In this document: positions 7,959 to 16,120 of the stretch, piece after piece
How the letters are laid out: each line of letters begins with the position of its first letter
Position numbering within the stretch: the first letter of the stretch is position 1
Origin: CAWHHZ01 sp963829355
Lineage (GTDB): Bacteria > Acidobacteriota > Thermoanaerobaculia > Gp7-AA8 > JAHWKK01
Length of the DNA stretch: 64,000 nt
Assembly (NCBI GenBank): GCA_963829355.1
Contig: CAWHHZ010000021.1
Span: 248,001-312,000, forward strand
Direction of reading: 5' to 3'
Notes under the pieces: generated by a model
The model's input: the letters and a program-made list of their open reading frames with translations, nothing else
What the model was told of the DNA's origin: nothing
Database searches by the model: none
Made by a program: the position numbers and the translations under genes

Positions 7959-8369
7959 CTAGTCTTCGTCTTGCGAATCCTCGCTGCGGCTGGTGGACTC
8001 CTCAGCGCCGATCGCCTCTTCTTCGGTCGAGTAGATCTTGAATACGGAATCGAGTTTCGCCAGCTTGAGAAGCTTGAGGATGCGCTCCGACGGATTGATC
8101 AGAATCAGCTTCCGGTTCTGGTTGCTGAACTTACCGAGATAGCCCACCAGCTCGCCGATTCCGGTCGAGTCGATGTAATCGATCTTGGTGAAATCGATCA
8201 TCACGTTTCCGCTTTCGTTCTTCAGCACATTCTCGAGAGCCTGAGAGAAGAACTCGGCGCTTTCCCCGAGCTTGATCAGTCCCTCGACATAAATGACGGT
8301 GAAGCCGTCGCGGTGCTTCTTTTCTACGATCAACGTAGCCTCCTTGGCACGGTCCTCTGGTACGTCCAT
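7959..8369 (-). CDS. STAS-domain anti-sigma factor antagonist
   Basis: A 136-residue cytosolic STAS protein. The signature IDYIDSTGIGELVGYL contains the serine (in DSTG) that is phosphorylated in SpoIIAA/RsbV-type antagonists. After the STAS fold the protein has an acidic Glu/Ser/Asp tail of about 25 residues. The ATG at 8369 has CGGAG upstream and is preferred to an earlier one at 8393. No partner kinase or sigma factor is in the window, so its switch is elsewhere. It lies on the same strand downstream of the ketosynthase gene, ending that block. Confidence 0.88.
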   Translation of the reverse strand: MDVPEDRAKEATLIVEKKHRDGFTVIYVEGLIKLGESAEFFSQALENVLKNESGNVMIDFTKIDYIDSTGIGELVGYLGKFSNQNRKLILINPSERILKLLKLAKLDSVFKIYSTEEEAIGAEESTSRSEDSQDED

Positions 8370-8429
8370 GTCGAGACTCCGGCAGCAAATCATCTGCCAA
8401 CCGCCTCTGCTGGAGGGGGGATCGTTATC

Positions 8430-9643
8430 TCAGCGGATGATGCGGCAGGCAAGAACGCCGTTCAGACCACCAAACCCGAAGGAGCTCGATATGAACGTCG
8501 ATGCCTCTGTAGGACGGGGACCGTCGCTCACGTAGTCGAGATCGCACTCGGGATCGCGACTGTCCAGATTCAGTGTCGGCGGAAGAAGACCGGCGCGCAG
8601 ACTCACGATCGACAGTGCCATCTCGATTGCACCCGTCGCACCCATCGCGTGTCCGTGCATCGATTTGGTCGAGCTGACGGCAAGGCTGCGGGCGTGATCA
8701 CCGAACGTTCGATGGATCGCCCGCGTCTCGGTCAGATCATTGGCGCGCGTGGCGGTCCCGTGAGCGTTGATGTAATCGATCTCCGCGGGCTCGAGCCCTC
8801 CATCTTCGAGAGCCAGTCGCATTGCGGCGGCGGGCCCTTCGACTGTCGGATCGGTGAGATGTCCCGCATCGCTCGAAAAGCCGGCTCCAAGGATCTCGGC
8901 GAGGGGAACTGCTCCTCGCTTCCGCGCATGATCCACCGATTCCAGAATCAGCACGCCGGCTCCCTCGGCCAGCACCAGTCCTCTACGATCTTTCGCGAAG
9001 GGGCGGCAGGCGGCAGAGGGATCATCGCCGGCTGGGGCGAGTACCCGGAGCGCCTCCCAGGCCAGAATGATTCCGGGCTGCAGCGGCGCATCGGCTCCGC
9101 CCGCGATGACCACATCAGCCCGTCCGCACCGGATCCAGTCGAGCGCCTGACCGATCGAATGCGTCGCCGAGGTGCAGGCGGAGACCGTCGCCCAGGCGGG
9201 ACCCCGGGCATCGTATGCCGCCGACACCGCGCTCGTCGCCGCGTTGTACATCGCGGAAGGGATCGTCAGGGGAGGGAGGCGGTTCGATCCGCGACGGTAG
9301 AGACGGTGGTAGTTCCGCTCGAGAGTCTCCGATCCGCCGAGTCCGGTACCGATCGAGACCCCCCGCCGGCAGGGATCTCCGTTCCAGTCCTGCCTGCTCG
9401 ACCGCCTCCGAAGCTGCGGCAAGAGCCATTCTCACGAAGCGGTCATGGCGGGAATCGGTCGAGCCAGTCGTCGTCGACCTGTCCGCCGATCCAGTCCGGT
9501 TTCACTTCGTCATCAGGCTCGAGGCCGGTGAGCTTTCTGATCCCGGATCGTCGCGTCCGCACGGCGTCGAGCGTCGCCTCCCGACCCCTGCCGAGAGAGG
9601 AGATGATCCCGACACCGGTAACGACTGCGGGGCGGCTGCTCAC
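8430..9643 (-). CDS. fabF: Beta-ketoacyl-ACP synthase (FabF-like), reading frame broken twice
   Basis: The product is a condensing enzyme that extends an acyl chain carried on ACP. The GTG at 9643 begins SSRPAVVTGVGIISSLG, and the total length (about 404 codons) fits FabF. The catalytic triad is present: VSACTSATHS (Cys), NAHGTATRAND (His) and KSMHGHAMGATGA (His). The frame changes near 9445-9452 (DRFP to HDRFVRMALAAA) and at the six-C run 9359-9364 (SLPAG to GVSIGTGLGG). Removing one base at each would join the parts perfectly. This points to sequence error rather than decay, though a pseudogene is possible. It follows an ACP gene. Confidence 0.82.
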
Positions 9644-9899
9644 GACGGATCCGGCGAAAGATGTGCCGACAACGGCATCGATCAGTGCGCTCGATCGTCC
9701 GTAGCGATCGTGCTTCGTCATCGTCGACAGTGATCGAAAACTCTTCCTCGATGGCGAAAATGATATTGAGCGCATCGAGCGAGTCGAATCCCAGATCCTC
9801 GAGTGAGCGACTTTCGTCGTCGAGAGCATCCTCAGGAAGTGTTTTCTGCTCGTGCAGAATGGCTCGGATCTTTCCTGCCACGTCGTTGCGATCAACCAT
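9644..9899 (-). CDS. Acyl carrier protein, 3' end uncertain
   Basis: The ATG at 9899 begins MVDRNDVAGKIRAIL, and the phosphopantetheine site DLGFDSLDALNI with its serine is clear at about residue 38-41. The sequence follows the ACP family to about residue 66 (DDDEARSLRTIE). The frame then runs on for 60 residues of arginine-rich nonsense, while another frame gives LIDAVV, the expected last helix. A one-base error near 9685-9692 would explain this. The gene is directly upstream of the ketosynthase, so the two probably serve one acyl-chain pathway separate from housekeeping fatty acid synthesis. Confidence 0.8.
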
Positions 9900-9905
9900 G
9901 ATCTG

Positions 9906-9911
9906 ATTATA
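9906..9911 (-). promoter_or_regulatory. Candidate -10 box just before the ACP start
   Basis: On the minus strand TATAAT lies only six bases upstream of the ACP ATG. If it is used, transcription would start about at the ATG, giving a leaderless message. No good -35 box is seen at the usual distance, and a GGAGGAGG lies further upstream, so this could be chance. Confidence 0.25.
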
Positions 9912-9985
9912 TCCCTGCCTCCTCCCGCGGCGTCGCGCACATATGAAATACTTCCGGGCGTCCGGAATCAGCAGAAATCTTTCAG

Positions 9986-10366
9986 GTGAAAATCTCCCGA
10001 TCCAGTCGAACGCTCGCCGTCGTGCTTCTGGCGTGGACGGCCCTCTGCGGCGCAATGTTTTTCGTTGCGGTGCAGTTGGACACGCCTGTCCGGTCAGCGG
10101 GGTTCGGTCATCGCGAGGCGGAGGCGCTGGCGCTGGCAGAGCTGATCGGCAGGGACGCGAAAACCTATGGAGACTACATGGTGATCAATTCCGCCCGGTC
10201 GGACGTCGGAAGCACCGACGGTCGCGAGCGATGGGTCGTGCTCTGCAATCGTGTGCGGAGCGGGAGCCCGGAGACGGCCATCGTCGTGGAGCTCGAACTG
10301 AGCGGCCGTGACGTTCTCGGCTTTCGACGCCCCGGGCAGAAGACGCTGGAGCCTTTCCTCCCGTGA
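9986..10366 (+). CDS. Small membrane-anchored protein of unknown function
   Basis: A 126-residue protein starting at GTG 9986. One N-terminal hydrophobic segment (TLAVVLLAWTALCGAMFFVAV) is a signal anchor, and the remaining 95 residues are polar and probably periplasmic. I do not recognise a domain. Its TGA overlaps the GTG of mutS (GTGA), so the two genes are translationally coupled, but nothing in the sequence suggests a role in mismatch repair. Confidence 0.6.
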   Translation: MKISRSSRTLAVVLLAWTALCGAMFFVAVQLDTPVRSAGFGHREAEALALAELIGRDAKTYGDYMVINSARSDVGSTDGRERWVVLCNRVRSGSPETAIVVELELSGRDVLGFRRPGQKTLEPFLP

Positions 10367-12978
10367 ACCGTCCGACGAAACTCACGCCGATGTTCGAGCA
10401 GTACTTCGAGCTCAAGAGACAGGCCGGCGACGCGATCGTCTTCTTCCGGATGGGCGACTTCTACGAGATGTTCTTCGAGGATGCCGAGACGGCCGCTCCC
10501 GTTCTCGACCTCGTCCTCACCGCCCGTGGCAAAGGAGGGGAGTCGGAGGCACCGATGTGTGGCGTGCCGTTCCATTCGGCGGAACAGTACGTCGCCAAAC
10601 TGATTCGCAAAGGTTACCGGGTCGCAATCGGCGAGCAGGTCGAGGATCCGAGCCAGGCCAAAGGCCTGGTGCGGCGCGAGATCGTCAGGATCATCACGCC
10701 GGGTACGGCCGTCGATGGAGTGATCCTCGATCGTGACTCCTGTTATCTGCTCAGCGTGGCAAGAGACTCCGGGACGATCGGTGCAGCGTGGATCGATGTC
10801 TCGACCGGTGACTTCTTCGTGACCCGCTACGATTCAGAGGATGTCGGGCGGCTCGAGGACGATCTGGTCCGGTTCGCTCCACGTGAGGCGATCGTGCCGC
10901 GGGATGCCGCGAGCAGCGATCTCCGAGAGGTCCTTGGCATCTCTGGCATTTCCGTCACTCTCGAGGACGACGTTCGTTTCGATCAGCGCACAGCGCTGGA
11001 TGTTCTGACACGGAAGTTCGGAACACAGAACCTGCGCGGTTTCGGCCTCGAAGACGATGATCCGCGGGTCGCAGCAGCGGGGGCCGCACTCGATTACGCC
11101 CAGTCGAGACACAAGCGTGAGCTCGATCACGTCAGCCGTCTCCGTCTCGAGGAGAGCGGATTCCTCGGACTCGACGCGGCGACTCTGAGGAATCTCGAGG
11201 TGTTCGAGGCGCGCGAGACGGAGGGGAACGCGAAGGCCACGCTCTGGGGTGTGATGAACTCCACACGTACCGCCATGGGAGGGCGGATGCTCCGTCGCTG
11301 GATGGCACGTCCGCTCTTCGATCGCGAGGAGATCTTCGACCGCCACGACGCCGTCGATGAGCTGACTCGAAACGGTGCGCTGCTCGACCGCATCGGAAAG
11401 ACGCTCGCTTCGATCGCGGATCTCGAGCGTATCGTCGCCCGGATTACGCTGCGATCGGCAGGGGCGCGTGAGTGTCTCACGCTCTCCCAATCGCTCGCCG
11501 GGTGCAGGTCACTGGTCGAGATGATGGGCGAGATCTCCGGACCGCTGCTCCGGGACCTGCGCGGAGAGATCGATCCGGGCGAGGACATCTCCGGTAGGAT
11601 CGAGGAAACGCTGGCAGACGCTCCTCCGCAGAGCTTCAAGGATGGCGGCGTCATCCGTACCGGTGTTCACCCTGAGCTCGACGAACTTCGCTCGATCTCG
11701 CGCGACTCGAAGGCCATTCTGCTGAAGCTCGAGCAGGAGGAAAAAGCGAAGACCGGGATCCCGTCGTTGAAGATCCGCTTCAACAATGTCTTCGGCTACT
11801 ACCTCGAAGTCTCGAAGACGAATCTTTCGAAAGTTCCGGACCGGTACATCCGCAAGCAGACTCTCACGAATGCGGAGCGCTACATCACACCGGAGCTCAA
11901 GGAGATCGAGGAGAAGATCCTCGGAGCCGAGGAGCGATCGATCGCGATCGAACAGCAGATCTTCAACGAGCTTCTCGATGAACTGGCGAAGGAAGTGGGG
12001 CGGGTTCTGCAGACTACAGCGGCCGTCGCCAGGATCGACGTCCTCGCGTCGTTCGCGTCGGTGGCGCTCCGGCGCCGGTATGTGCGTCCTCAGCTCGATG
12101 TTGAGCCGGGGATCGACATCCGCGAGGGTCGTCATCCGGTCATCGAAGCGATCTCGGCGGAGCGCTTCATCCCGAATGACACGTGTGTGAAGATCGAGGA
12201 GAACGGCATTCAGATCATCACCGGTCCGAACATGGGTGGAAAGAGCACTTACCTGCGGCAGGTTGCGCTCATCATCCTGATGAATCAGATCGGCAGCTTC
12301 GTCCCTGCAGCTTCCGCTTCGCTCGGACTATTCGACCGGATCTTCACGCGAGTGGGTGCGTCCGACAATCTTGCTCGCGGCGAGTCGACGTTCATGGTCG
12401 AGATGCAGGAGACGGCGAACATTCTGAACAATGCCTCGAGCCGTTCGCTGATCATCCTCGACGAGGTGGGGCGGGGAACGGCGACCTTCGACGGCCTATC
12501 CCTCGCGTGGGCTATCGTCGAGTACCTCCACGACACGGGCAAAGGCATCACGCTGTTTGCCACGCACTATCACGAGATCACCGACCTCACACAGACGCGC
12601 GACCGGGTCGCCAACTTCAGCCTCGCCGTCAAGGAGTGGAAGGACCAGATCATCTTTCTCCGCAAGGTCGTGAAGGGCTCTGCGGACAAGAGCTACGGGA
12701 TTCAGGTCGCGCGGCTCGCGGGGATCCCGCGTGTGGTGACCGATCGCGCGAAGACCATCCTCGAGACGCTCGAGCGGAAGGAACGGGACGTCGTCGACGA
12801 GACACGGGCGAGCTCGGACCGGACCGTGCAGAAGCCGTCGTTCGATCAGCTTCCGCTGTTCGGAGGCGGGGCAGACAGCGAGCTTTCCAGAACGCTGCGA
12901 GAGCTCGATATCGATACACTCACACCGATCGAGGCATTGAATCTGCTCCACGAACTGAAGCGTAAAGCTGGGGAGTAG
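10363..12978 (+). CDS. mutS: DNA mismatch repair protein MutS
   Basis: An 871-residue MutS1-type mismatch sensor. The N-terminal mismatch-binding domain holds the Phe-X-Glu wedge in FFRMGDFYEMFFEDAE (residues about 27-42). Connector, lever and clamp domains follow, then the ATPase with Walker A GPNMGGKST (about residue 620), Walker B SLIILDEVGRGTATFDGLS, and the helix-turn-helix end. It is full-length for the family with no frame damage. It starts at GTG 10363 overlapping the previous gene and is followed six bases later by nagZ. MutL is not in the window. Confidence 0.98.
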   Translation: MNRPTKLTPMFEQYFELKRQAGDAIVFFRMGDFYEMFFEDAETAAPVLDLVLTARGKGGESEAPMCGVPFHSAEQYVAKLIRKGYRVAIGEQVEDPSQAKGLVRREIVRIITPGTAVDGVILDRDSCYLLSVARDSGTIGAAWIDVSTGDFFVTRYDSEDVGRLEDDLVRFAPREAIVPRDAASSDLREVLGISGISVTLEDDVRFDQRTALDVLTRKFGTQNLRGFGLEDDDPRVAAAGAALDYAQSRHKRELDHVSRLRLEESGFLGLDAATLRNLEVFEARETEGNAKATLWGVMNSTRTAMGGRMLRRWMARPLFDREEIFDRHDAVDELTRNGALLDRIGKTLASIADLERIVARITLRSAGARECLTLSQSLAGCRSLVEMMGEISGPLLRDLRGEIDPGEDISGRIEETLADAPPQSFKDGGVIRTGVHPELDELRSISRDSKAILLKLEQEEKAKTGIPSLKIRFNNVFGYYLEVSKTNLSKVPDRYIRKQTLTNAERYITPELKEIEEKILGAEERSIAIEQQIFNELLDELAKEVGRVLQTTAAVARIDVLASFASVALRRRYVRPQLDVEPGIDIREGRHPVIEAISAERFIPNDTCVKIEENGIQIITGPNMGGKSTYLRQVALIILMNQIGSFVPAASASLGLFDRIFTRVGASDNLARGESTFMVEMQETANILNNASSRSLIILDEVGRGTATFDGLSLAWAIVEYLHDTGKGITLFATHYHEITDLTQTRDRVANFSLAVKEWKDQIIFLRKVVKGSADKSYGIQVARLAGIPRVVTDRAKTILETLERKERDVVDETRASSDRTVQKPSFDQLPLFGGGADSELSRTLRELDIDTLTPIEALNLLHELKRKAGE

Positions 12979-12983
12979 CTCGA

Positions 12984-14123
12984 ATGATGAAAAGAAGTGT
13001 TCTTGGAACTGGTCTCACCGGAGAGACCTTGACGGATCTGGAGAGGCGGATCCTGGACGAGATGACGCCGTATTCGGTGATTCTGTTCTCGAGAAATATC
13101 GGCACCGAGGAGCAGCTCGTATCGCTCGTACGAGACATAAAATCGTATGGGGAGCGTCCTCCTCTCGTCGTGATCGATCAGGAAGGGGGGCGGGTGGATC
13201 GGTTGCGAACGCTGATCCCCGGCGTGCCTGGTGCAGCGCAGACGGCGTCAGTGCGCAACGCGGAGCCGGTTGCGCACCGTCTCGGTGAACTGATCGGAGA
13301 AGCTCTGCGCTTTTTCGACATCGACGTGAATCTGGCGCCGGTCGTCGATATCGAGAGGGAGGAGCCCGTCAAGGGACTCGAGAGACGCACGTGGGGCAGG
13401 GACGTCAGCAGGGTCGTCGCCCTATCCGGCGCATTCATCAAGGGGCAGCACCGGATCGGAGTTGGCTCGTGTCTGAAGCATTTTCCCGGCCTTGGCGCGG
13501 GATATGGTGATCCTCATTACGGAGCATCGCTCGTGGAGGTTGATGCCGACGAGCTCGAAACGGTTGATCTCGCGCCTTACCGGCAATTGGGCAACGAGGC
13601 TGGGGCCGTGATGATCGGCCATTCCCTCTACCCCGCTCTCGAGGACGAGCATGTTCCCGCTTCGCTGAGCCGCAGAATCTCGACCGGGCTCCTCAGAGAA
13701 GTGATCGGCTTCGAAGGCGTCAGCTTTTCCGATGACATGGAGATGCACGCGGTCTCGGATCTCGCCCCCTTCGAGGAGATCGGAGAGCGGGCGCTGAGTG
13801 CTGGGAACGACGTCATCTTCTTCTGCAGCCAGATTGAACGACTTCCCGACATCACGAAGCATCTCGATCGACGCCGGGAGTCGGATGCAGCATTCGCCGC
13901 ACGATTCGAGCAGGCGAGCGACCGCGCGGAAGCGTTTCGCGATAGGTGCCAGACGTTGCGCACGGAGAGCGCCGACATCGGCCGGAGCTTCGACCAGATC
14001 CGTGAGAGCTTTGCAGAGTTTTGCGAAGAATTCGATCGCGTCTGCCACACCGAAGAAGAGGACCGTCGCGCCATCCCCCGTACACCCGGCACCGGCAAGA
14101 CGGGCCGAGAGGAGTGGACGTAG
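12984..14123 (+). CDS. nagZ: Glycoside hydrolase family 3 beta-N-acetylhexosaminidase (NagZ-like)
   Basis: A 379-residue GH3 enzyme that would remove N-acetylglucosamine from peptidoglycan fragments during wall recycling. Key blocks are IDQEGGRVDRL, the LKHFPGLGAGYGDPHYGAS loop carrying the catalytic His of the Asp-X-His motif, and the nucleophile region VSFSDDMEMHAV. The usual His in KHFPGHG is Leu here. There is no signal peptide, which fits cytosolic NagZ. The C-terminal 90 residues form a charged helical extension. GGGGAG upstream supports the ATG at 12984, in tandem with mutS. Confidence 0.88.
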   Translation: MMKRSVLGTGLTGETLTDLERRILDEMTPYSVILFSRNIGTEEQLVSLVRDIKSYGERPPLVVIDQEGGRVDRLRTLIPGVPGAAQTASVRNAEPVAHRLGELIGEALRFFDIDVNLAPVVDIEREEPVKGLERRTWGRDVSRVVALSGAFIKGQHRIGVGSCLKHFPGLGAGYGDPHYGASLVEVDADELETVDLAPYRQLGNEAGAVMIGHSLYPALEDEHVPASLSRRISTGLLREVIGFEGVSFSDDMEMHAVSDLAPFEEIGERALSAGNDVIFFCSQIERLPDITKHLDRRRESDAAFAARFEQASDRAEAFRDRCQTLRTESADIGRSFDQIRESFAEFCEEFDRVCHTEEEDRRAIPRTPGTGKTGREEWT

Positions 14124-14343
14124 GGGACTGTCGTCAGTCGTCAGTCGTCAGTCGTCAGTCATCAGTCGTCAGTCTTCAGTCGTCAGTCGTCAGTTGTCAG
14201 TCGACAGTCTTCAGTCGGCGGTGTTCGGTCTTCGGATTTGTGGCCCTGCAGAGACCTCGGTCTGACAACGTCCAATCTCTTTGCTCACAGCTTAACGACT
14301 ACGTCCGACGACTGAAGACTGAAGACTGAAGACTGAAGACTGA
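14124..14343. repeat. CAGTCGT tandem arrays in inverted orientation
   Basis: From about 14128 to 14216 the sequence repeats CAGTCGT/CAGTCAT/CAGTCTT. From about 14305 to 14343 it carries the inverted form GACTGAA repeated. The two arms can pair into a long hairpin around about 90 bases of unremarkable sequence. No coding region is seen in the gap between nagZ and the GMC oxidoreductase. Confidence 0.85.
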
Positions 14344-14361
14344 CATACCATTGACGTCGCG

Positions 14362-15966
14362 ATGGAAACCTTCGACGACGTCATCATCGGTTCAGGATTC
14401 GGCGGCAGTGTCTCGGCGCTGCGGCTGGCCGAACGTGGTCGCAGGGTCGTGATCCTAGAGAAGGGGAAGCGCTTCCGGGACGAGGATTTTGCGAAGTCGA
14501 CCTGGGACCTCCGGCGTTACCTGTGGTCTCCGGTACTCCGCTGCTTCGGAATCCTGCAGATCACGCCGTTCCGCGATGTGGTCGTGCTGCACGGCGCTGG
14601 TGTCGGGGGCGGAAGTCTCTGCTACGCGAACGTCCTGATGCGTCCGGACGAGAAATCATTCGCGGAACCGGCATGGAGCAGGCTCCAGGACTGGAAATCG
14701 ATCCTGGAGCCGCACTATCGTACCGCTGAGAGAATGCTCGGCATCGCCGTCAACCCGAAGCGAACGCCCGCCGACGACGCTCTCCACGAGATTGCCAAGG
14801 AGATGGGAGTCGAGAGCTCCTTCCGTCCGACGACCGTCGGCACATTCTTCGGCGAGCCGGGGCGGGAGGGTGTGGAAGTCTCCGATCCGTTCTTCGCCGG
14901 CGAGGGACCACCGAGGTCCGGATGCATCCACTGTGGGGCCTGCATGGTTGGCTGCCGCCATAACGCAAAGAACACGCTCCCGAAGAATTACCTGTGGCTG
15001 GCCGAGAAGCTGGGCGCAGAAATCCGGGCGCAGTGTGAGGTGAGGGACGTGAGGCCGCTTTCGCCAGGGAACGCTGACGGCGCGCGGTACGAGGTGATCT
15101 ACAGGAGCAGCGTCGCCTGGCCCTTTCGGCGAACGAAACGCATCAGGGCGAGGAACGTGATTGTTTCTGCGGGTGCAGTCGGGACGATGAAGCTCCTGTT
15201 CCGGTGCCGTGAACAGACGCGGTCTCTTCCGCGGATCTCGCCGCGTCTGGGCGATCTCGTTCGGACCAACAGCGAAGCCTTGCTAGGTAGCATCAGTCGC
15301 TCGGCCGAGAAGGATTTCTCACAGGGGATCGCGATCACTTCGATTTTTCAGGCCGATTCCGTCACCAACATTGAGCCGGTGCGTTATCCGGCTGGTTCTG
15401 GCGCGATGCGATTTCTTGCCGCCCCTCTGGTCGAGAGCGGCTCCACGCCGGCGCGGTTTCTCAAATCTCTCGCGAAACTCCTTCTGCATCCCATCGATAC
15501 TCTGCGGATGTACGTCCTTCCCGGCTGGGCCGAGCGTTCCACCGTGATTCTCGTCATGCAGTCGATCGACAACCGTGTGCGGATGAGACTCGGAAGGGGA
15601 ATGTTTACCGGATTCCGCAAGGGACTCGTCTCCAGACCGGACGAAGAAGCCATGATTCCCCAGAAACTCGAGATCGGACACGAAGTCACCAGACGTTTCG
15701 CCGCGAAGACGAAGGGTGTACCTGTGGGTTCGGTGAACGAAGGTCTCCTGAACATTCCCATGACCGCGCACCTTCTCGGAGGCTGTCCCTTTGGCGAGAC
15801 TTCCCGGGAGGGTGTCGTCGGTCTCGATTGCCAGGTTCACAATTATCCGGGCCTCTACGTCGTCGATGGCTCCATCATGCCCGCGAATCCCGGTGTCAAT
15901 CCGAGCCTGACCATTACAGCACTCGCCGAGTACGCGATGGAGAGCATGAAGGACTCCGCGGACTGA
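14362..15966 (+). CDS. GMC-family oxidoreductase (cholesterol-oxidase-like)
   Basis: A 534-residue FAD enzyme of the glucose-methanol-choline superfamily. The FAD site is DDVIIGSGFGGSVSALRLAE at the N-terminus, and the C-terminal active-site parts are MTAHLLGGCPFGE (His) and NPGVNPSLTITALAEYAM (Asn). Mid-protein, CIHCGACMVGC gives four closely spaced cysteines, typical of the cholesterol-oxidase-like branch and reminiscent of an iron-sulfur site. It would oxidise an alcohol; the substrate (sterol, hopanoid or other) is unknown. There is no signal peptide. It stands alone between a repeat block and the M13 peptidase. Confidence 0.87.
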   Translation: METFDDVIIGSGFGGSVSALRLAERGRRVVILEKGKRFRDEDFAKSTWDLRRYLWSPVLRCFGILQITPFRDVVVLHGAGVGGGSLCYANVLMRPDEKSFAEPAWSRLQDWKSILEPHYRTAERMLGIAVNPKRTPADDALHEIAKEMGVESSFRPTTVGTFFGEPGREGVEVSDPFFAGEGPPRSGCIHCGACMVGCRHNAKNTLPKNYLWLAEKLGAEIRAQCEVRDVRPLSPGNADGARYEVIYRSSVAWPFRRTKRIRARNVIVSAGAVGTMKLLFRCREQTRSLPRISPRLGDLVRTNSEALLGSISRSAEKDFSQGIAITSIFQADSVTNIEPVRYPAGSGAMRFLAAPLVESGSTPARFLKSLAKLLLHPIDTLRMYVLPGWAERSTVILVMQSIDNRVRMRLGRGMFTGFRKGLVSRPDEEAMIPQKLEIGHEVTRRFAAKTKGVPVGSVNEGLLNIPMTAHLLGGCPFGETSREGVVGLDCQVHNYPGLYVVDGSIMPANPGVNPSLTITALAEYAMESMKDSAD

Positions 15967-16120
15967 GCGATTTCGCGGCGAGTCCGTCCCTCGTTCCGGG
16001 CTGTTGGTCCCTGATCCATGACGCGGATAAACCCGCGACGCCATGATCCGTATGAACCGGAGGCGTCTGGATACCACCCCTGTAAAACTCTAGATCAATG
16101 AAAGAGAAGAGGTACGTCTG

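Noticed and set aside
7863..9704. A 613-codon open frame on the plus strand
   Set aside because: It lies opposite the STAS, ketosynthase and ACP genes, is full of low-information Arg/Gly/Ser and shows no known protein. The minus-strand genes carry clear motifs, so this is an antisense shadow of a GC-rich region.
9443..10055. A 180-residue protein covering the ACP gene and upstream DNA
   Set aside because: The first 52 codons precede the recognisable ACP start at 9899, and the last part is the wrong frame after the break near 9690.
14128..14343. CRISPR array
   Set aside because: The CAGTCGT repeats are 7-base, without spacers of constant length, and no cas gene is present.
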